Source: JAUMWX01 sp023394215 (GTDB lineage Bacteria > Bacillota > Clostridia > Tissierellales > Peptoniphilaceae). From it: DNA of 64,000 nt. This document shows, in pieces, positions 35,744-43,619 of the stretch (its first letter is position 1; each line of letters begins with the position of its first letter). The stretch lies in NCBI GenBank assembly GCA_050313995.1, contig JBNPMM010000007.1; one strand, written 5' to 3'. Both the position numbers and the translations under genes were made by a program. Below the pieces are notes generated by a model that was not told where the DNA came from, made no database searches, and saw only the letters and a list, made by a program, of their open reading frames with translations.

Positions 35744-36469
35744 ATGGAAGATTTTAAAGGTAAAGTTGTTGTAATTACAGGAGCTGCTAAAGGAATTGGA
35801 TTCTCAACCGCCAAAAAGTTTTACCTTAATGGTGCTATAGTAGTAATTCTTGACTTGAAATTTGAAGAAAAAAATTTGAAGTTAAATGAAAATGAGAGAG
35901 TATATTATATGGAATGCGATGTTAGCAATATTGAATCGGTGGAAAAAACATTTATTAACATAAGGGAAAAATTGGGGAGGATTGATGTTCTTGTTAATAA
36001 TGCGGGAGTAACTCAAGATGCCATGTTTCATAAAATGACTTATGAAGAATTTGATAAGGCTATAAAAGTTAGTTTGTATGGAACTTTTAATTGTACTAAA
36101 CAAGTTGTTGACGGTATGAGGGAAAGGGGTTATGGAAGAATAATTAATATATCTTCTATGGCTGCAAGAGGTAATATCGGGCAAGCTAATTATTCAGCTG
36201 CAAAAGCCGGAATTATAGGTCTTACAAAAACTTTATCTTTAGAACTTGCATCAAAGGGGATAACAGTTAATGCAATAGCTCCGGGCATGGTTAACACTGA
36301 CATTATTAAGTCTGTCCCTGATAAGGTAAAAAAACTTATGATGTCCCAAATACCGATGAAAAGATTTGGAGAAGCTGAAGAAGTTTCGGATTTAATATAC
36401 TTTTTAGCAGGAGATTCTGCATCATATATTAGCGGTCAATGTATTAAAATTTCAGGGGCTTGGTTTTAA
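35744..36469 (+). CDS. Short-chain dehydrogenase/reductase (FabG-like)
   Basis: 241 residues. The cofactor loop TGAAKGIG (12-19), NNAG (85-88), catalytic Ser138, Tyr150 and Lys154 (YSAAK) and the PGMVNT segment are all intact, so it should be active. An acidic residue after beta-2 (Asp37 in ILDLKF) favours NAD over NADP, which fits an oxidative role. In this operon it most likely oxidises a beta-hydroxy acid or its CoA ester to the beta-keto form. It begins 3 bases after the PanE-like gene and is followed after 14 by the cleavage enzyme. Sequence alone does not separate it from fatty-acid synthesis FabG; the context does. Confidence 0.85.
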   Translation: MEDFKGKVVVITGAAKGIGFSTAKKFYLNGAIVVILDLKFEEKNLKLNENERVYYMECDVSNIESVEKTFINIREKLGRIDVLVNNAGVTQDAMFHKMTYEEFDKAIKVSLYGTFNCTKQVVDGMRERGYGRIINISSMAARGNIGQANYSAAKAGIIGLTKTLSLELASKGITVNAIAPGMVNTDIIKSVPDKVKKLMMSQIPMKRFGEAEEVSDLIYFLAGDSASYISGQCIKISGAWF

Positions 36470-36483
36470 GAAAGGAGAAGTAA

Positions 36484-37332
36484 ATGAAAAATAATAAAAT
36501 TATATTAACAACAGCATTAACAGGTGCGGTTACACCAAAATCGTTAAATGCTAATATTCCTATAACGCCTGAGGAAATTGCGGAAGATGCATATAATTGT
36601 TGGAAGGCAGGTGCTGCTATTGTTCATTTGCACATGAGAGATGATAATGCCAGAGGAGTTATGGATGTTGAAAGATTTAGAAAAACTATTCAGTTGATTA
36701 GAGCACATAAAGATTGTGACGTAATAATAAATTGTACATCATCAGGTACATGGGAGCCGGTTTCTGACGAGCAAAGAATGCAACATTTTACAGAAATACC
36801 TGAGATTGAAATAGGATCATATGATGCCGGAACTATGAATTGGGGATGCAGTGCTGTATTTAATAATTCACCACAATTCCTTGAAAAATTAGCAAAAGTT
36901 TATTTGGACAATGATGTGATACCTGAAATTGAGATTTTTGATAATGGTATGATTTCAAATGCTTTATATTATTTGAAAAAAGACTTATTAAAGAGCCCTT
37001 TGTATGTACAAATGGTGTTGGGTGTGTTAGGTGGTTCTCCTGCAACTCCCGAGCATTTGCAATTTTTGATTAAGCAATTACCTAAAGATACGATTTGGTC
37101 AGCATTTGGAATAGGAAAAGATCACCTTCCTATAATGTACGCAGCTTTAGCTTATGGGGCTAAAGGTTTAAGGGTTGGACTTGAAGATAACGTTATGTAT
37201 GACCGGGAAACTTTAGCAAGTAATCTTTCTCTTACAGAGAGAGCTGTTAGGGTTATTAAGGAATTTGGCAAAGAGCCGGCAACATCTGCTGAAGCAAGAG
37301 AAATCTTGGGACTCAAGCCTTTGTTGAGGTAG
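36484..37332 (+). CDS. Beta-keto acid cleavage enzyme (BKACE / Kce family)
   Basis: 282 residues. The family is typified by 3-keto-5-aminohexanoate cleavage enzyme of lysine fermentation, which joins a beta-keto acid with acetyl-CoA and yields acetoacetate plus a new acyl-CoA. Zinc ligands His48 and His50 (VHLHMRD) and Glu234 are present, and the substrate-handling Arg230 and Asp235 (RVGLED) match the Kce pattern with an offset of a few residues. Members differ in substrate; here it cannot be assigned, since the rest of the lysine pathway (aminomutases, kdd) is absent from this operon. A ribosome site (aaaggag) precedes the ATG. Thiolase follows after 8 bases. Confidence 0.9.
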   Translation: MKNNKIILTTALTGAVTPKSLNANIPITPEEIAEDAYNCWKAGAAIVHLHMRDDNARGVMDVERFRKTIQLIRAHKDCDVIINCTSSGTWEPVSDEQRMQHFTEIPEIEIGSYDAGTMNWGCSAVFNNSPQFLEKLAKVYLDNDVIPEIEIFDNGMISNALYYLKKDLLKSPLYVQMVLGVLGGSPATPEHLQFLIKQLPKDTIWSAFGIGKDHLPIMYAALAYGAKGLRVGLEDNVMYDRETLASNLSLTERAVRVIKEFGKEPATSAEAREILGLKPLLR

Positions 37333-37340
37333 GGTAAGAT

Positions 37341-38501
37341 ATGGGTAAAAGAGATGCTGTAATAGTGGCTTATGGGAGAAGCCCAATGGGGAAAGCGAAT
37401 AAAGGATTTTTTTCTAAAATTCATCCTATTGATTTTGCATCCCAAACTTTGAAGGGCGTGTTGAATAAGCTCTCCGGATTAGATTGTAAACTAATAGATG
37501 ACGTTGTTGTAGGAGTAGCCATGCCTGAAAATTATCTTGGTTATAATGTTGCTAAACTCATAGTTCAAGCTGCAAAATTACCTGTTGAGGTAAGTGCTAT
37601 GACAATAAATAGATTTTGTTCTTCGGGACTTCAGTCGATTGAAATTGCTGCAAATTCTATAAAATCAGGATCAATGGATATAGTTGTAGCCGGTGGGGTG
37701 GAGCTTATGACAGGACTTAGTATGACGCTTGATGATAAATATAAGTACGAGCCTTTAGAAGAATTTGATAAAGGCGCATATATGCCTATGGGTTTTACTG
37801 CTGAAAATGTTGCTGAAAAATTCAATATTAGCAGGCAGGAAATGGATGAGTTTGCTGTAGAAAGTCATAGGAAGGCTTTAAGAGCTCAAATGTCGGGATA
37901 TTTTGACAGAGAGATAATACCGATTGAAACCTTAGTTGATGGCGAGAAGGTTTTTATAAAAAGTGATGAGGGTGTGAGAAGCGATATAAGTATTGATAAG
38001 CTTTCAAGTCTTAAGCCAGCATTTAGGGAAGATGGTTTAGTTACGGCAGCAACATCTTCACAAATGACCGATGGAGCAGGTTTCGTAGTACTTATGTCAA
38101 GAGAAAAGGCTGAAGAATTAGGTTATAAGCCGATTGCGAATTTCTTAGGTTTTTCGGTAGCAGGAGTTCCTGCAGATATTATGGGTATAGGTCCGGTAGC
38201 TGCAGTTCCTAAAGTATTGAATATGACAGGGTTAAGCTTGGAACAAATGGATGTAATAGAAATGAATGAGGCTTTTGCATCACAAGCGATATATTGCATC
38301 AATAAATTAAAAATGGATAAGAGTAAGGTAAATCCAAATGGGGGAGCGATAGCTTTGGGGCATCCTTTGGGAGCAACAGGTACTATTTTAGTTTGTAAAG
38401 TGCTTTCTCAGCTGGAAAGAATTAATGGTGATTACGGGATGGTAACAATGTGCATCGGTGGTGGCATGGGGGCTGCGGGTGTATTGAATATGGAAAAATA
38501 A
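37341..38501 (+). CDS. Thiolase (acetyl-CoA C-acetyltransferase type)
   Basis: 386 residues. Nucleophile Cys93 (RFCSSGLQSI), His341 (GGAIALGHPLGATG) and Cys371 (CIGGGMGAAG) form the complete thiolase active site, and NEAFASQ is present. It can split acetoacetyl-CoA into two acetyl-CoA or run in reverse. Beside a BKACE that produces acetoacetate and a CoA-transferase able to activate it, the splitting direction makes sense: it recovers the acetyl-CoA used in the cleavage step. Its start (37341) is 8 bases after the BKACE stop. A hairpin lies between it and the CoA-transferase. Confidence 0.9.
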   Translation: MGKRDAVIVAYGRSPMGKANKGFFSKIHPIDFASQTLKGVLNKLSGLDCKLIDDVVVGVAMPENYLGYNVAKLIVQAAKLPVEVSAMTINRFCSSGLQSIEIAANSIKSGSMDIVVAGGVELMTGLSMTLDDKYKYEPLEEFDKGAYMPMGFTAENVAEKFNISRQEMDEFAVESHRKALRAQMSGYFDREIIPIETLVDGEKVFIKSDEGVRSDISIDKLSSLKPAFREDGLVTAATSSQMTDGAGFVVLMSREKAEELGYKPIANFLGFSVAGVPADIMGIGPVAAVPKVLNMTGLSLEQMDVIEMNEAFASQAIYCINKLKMDKSKVNPNGGAIALGHPLGATGTILVCKVLSQLERINGDYGMVTMCIGGGMGAAGVLNMEK

Positions 38502-38527
38502 ATAGTAAGAGATATATTTAATTATTA

Positions 38528-38584
38528 TAAGAGCTATAGAACCTATTTAATAAATAATTTAACGGTTTTATAGCTTTTATTTTG
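38528..38584 (+). terminator. Terminator or attenuator between thiolase and CoA-transferase genes
   Basis: A 16-base stem, taagagctatagaacc (38528-38543) with ggttttatagctttta (38564-38579) including two G-U pairs, is followed by TTTTG. It ends just before the ribosome site of the next gene, so partial read-through would lower CoA-transferase expression. Confidence 0.65.
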
Positions 38585-38599
38585 TGGGAGGTATTAGAA

Positions 38600-39897
38600 A
38601 TGAATTTTAAAAAGATCTATGATTCAAAGCTTGTTAGTTTGAATTATGTTTATAGTTTAATTAAATCTAACGATACGATAGCTTGTGGATTGTATGCTTG
38701 TGAACCTATAAATTTTTTAGAAAATCTTCATACCATAGTAGATAGAGTAAAAAATATCAGTGTTTGGTCAATGATAATGATGGGTAGATACCCTTTTTTA
38801 TATGATGAAAGCTTGATAGGCAAAATAGATATTTGGTCAGCTTTTTATGGAGCTCACTCGAGGGCAGGGCATTGGTCAGGCAGACATAATTTTGTACCTA
38901 CCAATTTACATTCTATTGGGGATGTGACCATTGCAACTCGAAGGCCGAATATATTTGTTGTAAGTGTTTCCGAAATGGATGAATCAGGGAATGTTTATTT
39001 GTCTTGTGATCTTGAGGCAACTTTGGAATGGCTTGATGCAGCTGATATGGTTATCTTTGAAATTTCTAAAGATATGCCGATAATATATGGAGATACAGCT
39101 GTTCCTATATATAAAGCTGATTATATATACGAATCAAACAGAAGGAATACCCCTATTTTACCTTCTGAAAAGTTGGAGAAAAGGGATCTTAAAATAGCAA
39201 AGTATGTAAGTTCTTTAGTAGAAGATGGAGATGTATACAGCTTGGGATAGGTAGTATTCCAGGAGCTATAGGGGAGACTTTGGTCGATAAAAAAGACTTG
39301 GGGATTCATACAGAGATGGTAACTTCATCTATGGGAAGATTAATGAAAAGCGGAGCCGTAAATAACTCTAAGAAAAATTTAAATAAAGGAAAAACTATAG
39401 GTGCATTTGTTTTAGGTGATCAGGAATTATACGATTATATGAATAAGAATATTAATATAGAAATTAAAAAAGCTGCTTATGTAAATAATCCTTTTATAAT
39501 TGCTCAGAATAATAATATGGTTTCTATAAATACCGCACTTGAAATAGACCTCACAGGTCAGGTTTGCTCTGAAAGTTTAGGAAATTTGCAATTTTCAGGA
39601 AGTGGAGGAGCAAGCGATTTTGCTTATGGGGCTTATCATTCGAAAGGAGGAAAGGGAATTATAGCGCTGTATTCAACAACTGAGAATGAAGAATTTTCTA
39701 AAATTCAGGCGATTCTTAAGCCGGGAGCAATAGTAAGTATTTCAAGAAATATAGTTGATTATATAGTTACAGAATATGGTATAGCAAGGTTGAAAAATAG
39801 ATGTATAAAAGATAGGGTGGCGGCTTTAATAAACATAGCCCACCCAAAGTTTAGAGATGAGCTTATGTTTCAAGCAAATAAGTTGATGCTATGGTAG
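38600..39897 (+). pseudogene. Acetyl-CoA hydrolase/transferase family CoA-transferase, split by a 1-base frameshift
   Basis: The first part (38600-39250, 216 residues) and the second (in frame from 39247 to 39897, about 216 residues) together make a normal CoA-transferase of the 4-hydroxybutyrate/acetate type. Reading stops in LVEDGDVYSLG at a TAG (39248-39250). Shifting by one base at 39245-39247 restores LGIGSIPGAIGETLVDKKDL with no gap, so one base is missing from a G run (ttggg-atagg). The candidate catalytic Glu lies in GIHTEM, after the break, so the first part alone cannot work. The sequence is otherwise well conserved, so the break is recent, a sequencing error, or a phase-variable or programmed shift. 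The best start is the ATG at 38600 with gggagg upstream. It would pass CoA between acetoacetate and the acyl product. Confidence 0.85.
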
Positions 39898-39912
39898 TTA
39901 TTAGGTTTTTAG

Positions 39913-39983
39913 AATAACCTCACGGTCTAAGCCGCCGCTCTTTCAGACCGTCGGACGCCTGAGAGAACGTTGAAACGTAATTA
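39913..39983 (+). repeat. Structured repeat, copy A
   Basis: About 71 bases that align with copy B (40021-40092) without gaps over the core; shared blocks are aacctcacggt, aagcc, gaccg and cctgagagaacgttgaaac. CGGTCT (39923-39928) pairs with AGACCG (39945-39950), and CCG inside that loop (39932-39934) can pair with CGG just after it (39952-39954), an H-type pseudoknot. Outer CTCA can pair with TGAG. It is unusually GC-rich for this genome. Confidence 0.75.
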
Positions 39984-40009
39984 GTCCACAATATTATTTT
40001 TCAGGGATG

Positions 40010-40092
40010 AAATTATGTTATAACAACCTCACGGTCCAAGCCATCGATCCGTTGGACCGATGGGGACCTGAGAGAACGTTGAAACATAATTT
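40010..40092 (+). repeat. Structured repeat, copy B, with 10-bp terminal inverted repeats
   Basis: AAATTATGTT (40010-40019) and AACATAATTT (40083-40092) are perfect inverted ends. Inside, CGGTCCAA (40032-40039) pairs with TTGGACCG (40052-40059), and CCAT (40041-40044) with ATGG (40060-40063), giving a pseudoknot. Compared with copy A, the base changes keep pairing (C-G to T-A in stem 1, A-T to G-C in stem 2). The function is unknown; it could be a small RNA, an mRNA leader or a miniature mobile element. Confidence 0.75.
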
Positions 40093-40138
40093 GCCTACTA
40101 CGTAGGCGTGGCTACGCCACTAATTTTGCTACGCAAAA
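40093..40138 (+). repeat. Three adjacent mini-hairpins, each with a TAC loop
   Basis: CCTAC-TAC-GTAGG, GTGGC-TAC-GCCAC and TTTTGC-TAC-GCAAAA follow one another. All stems are perfect, all loops are TAC, and the centres share CTACG. They fill the space between copy B and the methyltransferase promoter. REP-like repeats or remnants of a palindromic element are possible. Confidence 0.7.
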
Positions 40139-40146
40139 TGAAATTA

Positions 40147-40155
40147 TGTTATAAT
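40147..40155 (+). promoter_or_regulatory. Extended -10 promoter of the methyltransferase-tdk unit
   Basis: TG-T-TATAAT, 27 bases before the start at 40183. A weak -35 (TTGCTA) lies 18 bases upstream, inside the third mini-hairpin. Confidence 0.6.
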
Positions 40156-40182
40156 AAAACTATCAAATTTTTAGGAGCATAT

Positions 40183-40884
40183 ATGATAAATTTTTATAAA
40201 TCTATAAGTGACAATTATGAAAAAATATTTCCTCTAAATCTAAGGATGGTTGATTTTGTTTTTGAATCTTCTCAAGGAAAAAATTATTTGGATATAGCCT
40301 GTGGTACAGGGATTGCGGCTGAAGAGCTTGTTAAAAGAGGAAAAAAGCTTAAGGCTATAGATTTGGAAAGTTCGATGGTTGAGGCCGCAAAGGCTAAGGG
40401 TATAGATGCGACTGTTATGAATATGCTTGACTTGGATTTTGATGAAAAGTTTGATCTTGTATATTGTGTAGGGAATTCTCTTGCTCATTTGGAATCTTTT
40501 GAAGAAGTTGAGACTTTTATAAATAAAGTTAAGATGCTGCTTGATGAAAATGGAGTTTTAATAGTACAGTTGGTAAATTTTTCCAAGTATTTAGGTAAGG
40601 GTGATGATTTCTTAGGAAAGCTTCCGAGTATAGAAAATCAAGGGATTACTTTTGATAGAAAATATTTTGCACATGGTGATAAGATTAGATTTTATTCCAT
40701 TTTATATGCAGATGGACAAATTTTGGAGAATAATCAACTTTTGCTTCCTATAGAAAGAGAATATTTGGAGAAAGTCCTAATAAAATTAGGATTTAAATGT
40801 GAAATTTTCGGAGGCTTTGATAAATCTTTATTTGAGGAAGATAAATCATTTCATCTTGTAATTAGGGCGAGTTTAGGAGAATAG
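40183..40884 (+). CDS. Class I SAM-dependent methyltransferase
   Basis: 233 residues from the ATG at 40183, which has an aggag ribosome site (40173-40177) and follows the promoter; an open frame extends upstream into the repeats and is not coding. Motif I (YLDIACGTGIAAEELVKRG) binds S-adenosylmethionine, and the acidic residue of motif II (IDLE) and motif IV region (LVYCVGNSLAHL) are present. The substrate is unknown; small-molecule methyltransferases look like this. tdk starts 1 base after its stop, so the two are co-transcribed, though no functional link is evident. Confidence 0.85.
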   Translation: MINFYKSISDNYEKIFPLNLRMVDFVFESSQGKNYLDIACGTGIAAEELVKRGKKLKAIDLESSMVEAAKAKGIDATVMNMLDLDFDEKFDLVYCVGNSLAHLESFEEVETFINKVKMLLDENGVLIVQLVNFSKYLGKGDDFLGKLPSIENQGITFDRKYFAHGDKIRFYSILYADGQILENNQLLLPIEREYLEKVLIKLGFKCEIFGGFDKSLFEEDKSFHLVIRASLGE

Positions 40885-40885
40885 T

Positions 40886-41497
40886 ATGGCTAAATTATAT
40901 TTCAGATACGGATCTATGAATTCCGGTAAATCAACTTTATTGATACAGGTTGCATATAATTATGAAGAAAGAGGGATGAATGTGCTCGTCCTTAAACCTT
41001 CGATTGATACCAAGGGGGCAGATTTCCTTGTATCCAGAATAGGAGTAAAAAGGAAGGTGGATTATCTGATTAAGGCGGAAGATGATATTTTTGCTTTATT
41101 TGATAATATATCTTTAGGAAAGGATATATCCTGTATTTTAGTAGATGAGGCTCAATTTCTTAAAGCTGAACAGGTAGATCAGTTGTTTAGGATAGCGGTA
41201 GAAAAGAATATTCCGGTAATTTGCTATGGCTTAAGAACAGATTTTATGATGAACGGATTTGAAGGTTCAAGCAGGCTTTTGCTTCTTGCACATACCATAG
41301 AGGAATTAAAAACCATTTGTAGGTGTGGTAAAAAAGCTATTTTTACAGGTAGGAAAATTAACGGTAAGTTTGTTTTTGAAGGAAAGCAAGTAGCTATTGA
41401 TGGAGATAAGGTGGAATATGAATCAATGTGTCCGGCTTGTTATATGAAAAGGCGCAGGGAAGAAAAAGATAGGAATCAGCTTAAATTTGATATATAA
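40886..41497 (+). CDS. tdk: Thymidine kinase (type II)
   Basis: 203 residues. Phosphorylates thymidine to dTMP in pyrimidine salvage. P-loop GSMNSGKST (9-17), Walker B VDEAQ (86-90) and the cysteine pairs of the structural zinc site (CRCG and CPAC) are present. The lasso region with the thymidine-binding aromatic (VEYESMCPACY) is intact. A short C-terminal basic tail follows. It ends before a strong terminator and sits behind the methyltransferase in a two-gene unit. Confidence 0.95.
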   Translation: MAKLYFRYGSMNSGKSTLLIQVAYNYEERGMNVLVLKPSIDTKGADFLVSRIGVKRKVDYLIKAEDDIFALFDNISLGKDISCILVDEAQFLKAEQVDQLFRIAVEKNIPVICYGLRTDFMMNGFEGSSRLLLLAHTIEELKTICRCGKKAIFTGRKINGKFVFEGKQVAIDGDKVEYESMCPACYMKRRREEKDRNQLKFDI

Positions 41498-41515
41498 AAC
41501 TTAAATGCCAGTGGG

Positions 41516-41557
41516 AACTGTTAAATTAATTTAATTAATTTGGCAGTTTTTCTTTTT
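41516..41557 (+). terminator. Rho-independent terminator after tdk
   Basis: Arms aactgttaaattaa (41516-41529) and ttaatttggcagtt (41535-41548), two G-U pairs, then TTTTTCTTTTTT. It separates tdk from the pilus operon. Confidence 0.85.
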
Positions 41558-41593
41558 TAAATTTTGGTAGAATGAAGCTGGTGGTGAAAAGTA

Positions 41594-42463
41594 ATGATTA
41601 ATATTTGTATGAGTGATAAAAAATATGAAGAAAGGTTGTTTAGAGCCTTGGAATTTAGAGGTTATAAACCGGTGAAGAAGGATAGTCCGGAAGGAAAAAA
41701 TCCCCTTTTAGTTGATTTTCAAGTTGAAAATGAGATATCAAAGTATTCCGTAATATTCTCTGAAAGAAAATTAAGTGGACAAATTTTTAAATATCAGTCT
41801 ATTGATAATATTTGTAGAGAATTGGATTTATTTTTAAAAAAGATTGAGGATATGGAAGGGCCCAAGATTATACTTTTTTCAAATTTAAATGAACTTAAAA
41901 GGGAAAATTCTCAGGTTAGAACTTTACTGCAGGAACTTGGCAAATATGGTAAGACCCTGCTTTTAAATTTGAATAATTTTATGAGACCGGGGATAAATGA
42001 GAATCTTTATCGGAGTTTGGATGACCTGTTTTTGTTGGACGATACAGAAAATCAAAAAATAGATTTTTCAGGAAATGAATCTTCATTCGGTGATTTCCTT
42101 TATTCTTCTTATTATCCCCTTGAATTGAATTTGGAGAACTTATATAATCTGAAAAATTTAAAGGATAATTTGGAGAGGCTTAAATATAAATTTATAGTTT
42201 TGGATTACAATTTCATTTTATCTTCAAATTCTATGAAAATACTTGAAATGGCTGAATTCCGTATTTTTATATTTAATGGCGGACTGGATAATGTCTATGT
42301 TGAAAGCATACTTGCTTTTCTTGACAGAAATAAGCTTATGGATTCAAGGACAAAGGTCTTTGCCTTTAATATGGATAAGAAGGAAAATATGCCATATGAA
42401 AGTATAAATAAGGTAAATTGGAAGACTTACTTGGAAGAAAATGAAATTATCAGACTTAATTGA
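41594..42463 (+). CDS. TadZ/CpaE-like pilus assembly protein (degenerate, no P-loop)
   Basis: 289 residues. First gene of the Tad operon, where TadZ/CpaE normally stands. The N-terminal 60 residues look receiver-like; the rest has the alternating beta-alpha pattern of the MinD/ParA fold (GPKIILFSN, GKTLLLNLNNF, YKFIVLDYN, FRIFIFNGG), but there is no GKT/GKS Walker A motif, so ATP hydrolysis is unlikely. TadZ proteins often have atypical Walker motifs and mark the cell pole for pilus assembly. An extended -10 (TG-G-TAGAAT, 41565-41573) lies just upstream. It overlaps the CpaF gene by 23 bases. Assignment rests on position and fold pattern, so it is moderate. Confidence 0.55.
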   Translation: MINICMSDKKYEERLFRALEFRGYKPVKKDSPEGKNPLLVDFQVENEISKYSVIFSERKLSGQIFKYQSIDNICRELDLFLKKIEDMEGPKIILFSNLNELKRENSQVRTLLQELGKYGKTLLLNLNNFMRPGINENLYRSLDDLFLLDDTENQKIDFSGNESSFGDFLYSSYYPLELNLENLYNLKNLKDNLERLKYKFIVLDYNFILSSNSMKILEMAEFRIFIFNGGLDNVYVESILAFLDRNKLMDSRTKVFAFNMDKKENMPYESINKVNWKTYLEENEIIRLN

Positions 42464-43619
42464 TTTAGTAGACAAGGATCAGATAGTAAATCTTAACGAC
42501 CTTGATTTCAAGCTTTATATTAAAAAACTTATAATTCAGCACCAAGATGCGGGGGCCTTGAGTCGGGAAGAATTAAAGGCCTTGTCTGCAAGTTTATTCA
42601 ATGAAATGAGAGGGCTCGGTATTTTAGAAGATTTACTTAAAGATGATAGTATTTCTGAAATTATGATAAATGCCTATGATAACATTTTTATTGAAAGGTA
42701 TGGAAATACGGAAAAATGCGATTCATCTTTTCTTAATAAGGAAAGCTATGAGCGTATAATTCAAAAAATAGCGGGGCAATCCGGGAGGGAGGTAAATCTT
42801 GCAAACCCGATTTTGGATACAAGATTGGATGACGGTTCCAGGGTGAACATAGTTCTCGAACCTATAAGTAAAAATTCACCTGCAATGACTATAAGAAAGT
42901 TTCCTAAAAATACTATAAGTATGTCGGATTTAATTGAAAAAGAAACCTTGGATTATAAACTTGCAGCCTTTATAGAGAGGCTTGTGAAGGCAAAATACAA
43001 TATTCTTATAGGTGGAGGGACTTCGTCCGGCAAAACTACCTTTTTAAATGCTTTAACCGGCCTAATATCATCATCGGAGCGAATAGTGACTATAGAGGAT
43101 TCCAGAGAATTGGTAGTTTTAAATAAGCCCAATCTTGTAAGTTTGGAATGTAGAAATTCCAACAATTCAAATTTAGGGGAAATAAGCATAAAAAAGTTAA
43201 TAAAAAGTGCCTTGAGAATGAGGCCGGACAGAATAATAGTGGGGGAAGTAAGGGCTGATGAGTGCTTGGATATGCTGCAAGCTATGAATACAGGTCATGA
43301 TGGCTCGATATCCACAGCTCATGCCAATTCAAGTAAGGATATGTTATCAAGACTCGAGACTATGGTTTTGAGAGCATCTGATAATATACCCATAGAGGCT
43401 GTAAGAAGGATGATAAATTCATCAATAGAAATTTTAATTCAGCTGAAGAGGATGCCGGACGGTAGGCGTTTAGTGGTTGAAGTATCGGAACTTATAGAAG
43501 ATGAGAGGGCTAACAGTTTGATAAATAAACTTTATTCCTATGATTATGACAAAAGGGTCTTGGTTAGGGTAAACGGTATGAAAAATACGGATAAATTGTT
43601 GAGGATTAAAAATGAGTAG
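42441..43619 (+). CDS. Tad pilus assembly ATPase (TadA/CpaF)
   Basis: 392 residues. Secretion-type hexameric ATPase that powers extension of Flp pili. Walker A GGGTSSGKTT (191-200), Asp box VTIEDSREL (216-224), Walker B RPDRIIVGEVR (261-271) and His box TGHDGSISTAHANS (284-297) are all intact. The N-terminal domain (1-150) contains the CpaF-type DDSISEIMIN and ERIIQKIAGQSGRE segments. It overlaps the gene before it by 23 bases and the TadB gene by 8, so translation is coupled through the cluster. Name tadA is avoided here because it is also used for the tRNA deaminase. Confidence 0.93.
   Translation: MKLSDLIDLVDKDQIVNLNDLDFKLYIKKLIIQHQDAGALSREELKALSASLFNEMRGLGILEDLLKDDSISEIMINAYDNIFIERYGNTEKCDSSFLNKESYERIIQKIAGQSGREVNLANPILDTRLDDGSRVNIVLEPISKNSPAMTIRKFPKNTISMSDLIEKETLDYKLAAFIERLVKAKYNILIGGGTSSGKTTFLNALTGLISSSERIVTIEDSRELVVLNKPNLVSLECRNSNNSNLGEISIKKLIKSALRMRPDRIIVGEVRADECLDMLQAMNTGHDGSISTAHANSSKDMLSRLETMVLRASDNIPIEAVRRMINSSIEILIQLKRMPDGRRLVVEVSELIEDERANSLINKLYSYDYDKRVLVRVNGMKNTDKLLRIKNE

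Larger units (their letters stand above)
40007..40154 (+). repeat. 17-bp direct repeats flanking copy B
   Basis: atgaaattatgttataa occurs at 40007-40023 and 40138-40154, 131 bases apart. Each holds an extended -10-like TG-T-TATAA. The second has a perfect TATAAT and probably starts the methyltransferase transcript. Confidence 0.85.

Noticed and set aside
40021..40092. TPP riboswitch suggested by CCTGAGAGA
   Set aside because: The motif resembles the TPP CUGAGA element, but the second conserved half (ACCC-UGAACCUGAU-type) and the P3/P4 layout are absent, and the downstream genes have no link to thiamine.
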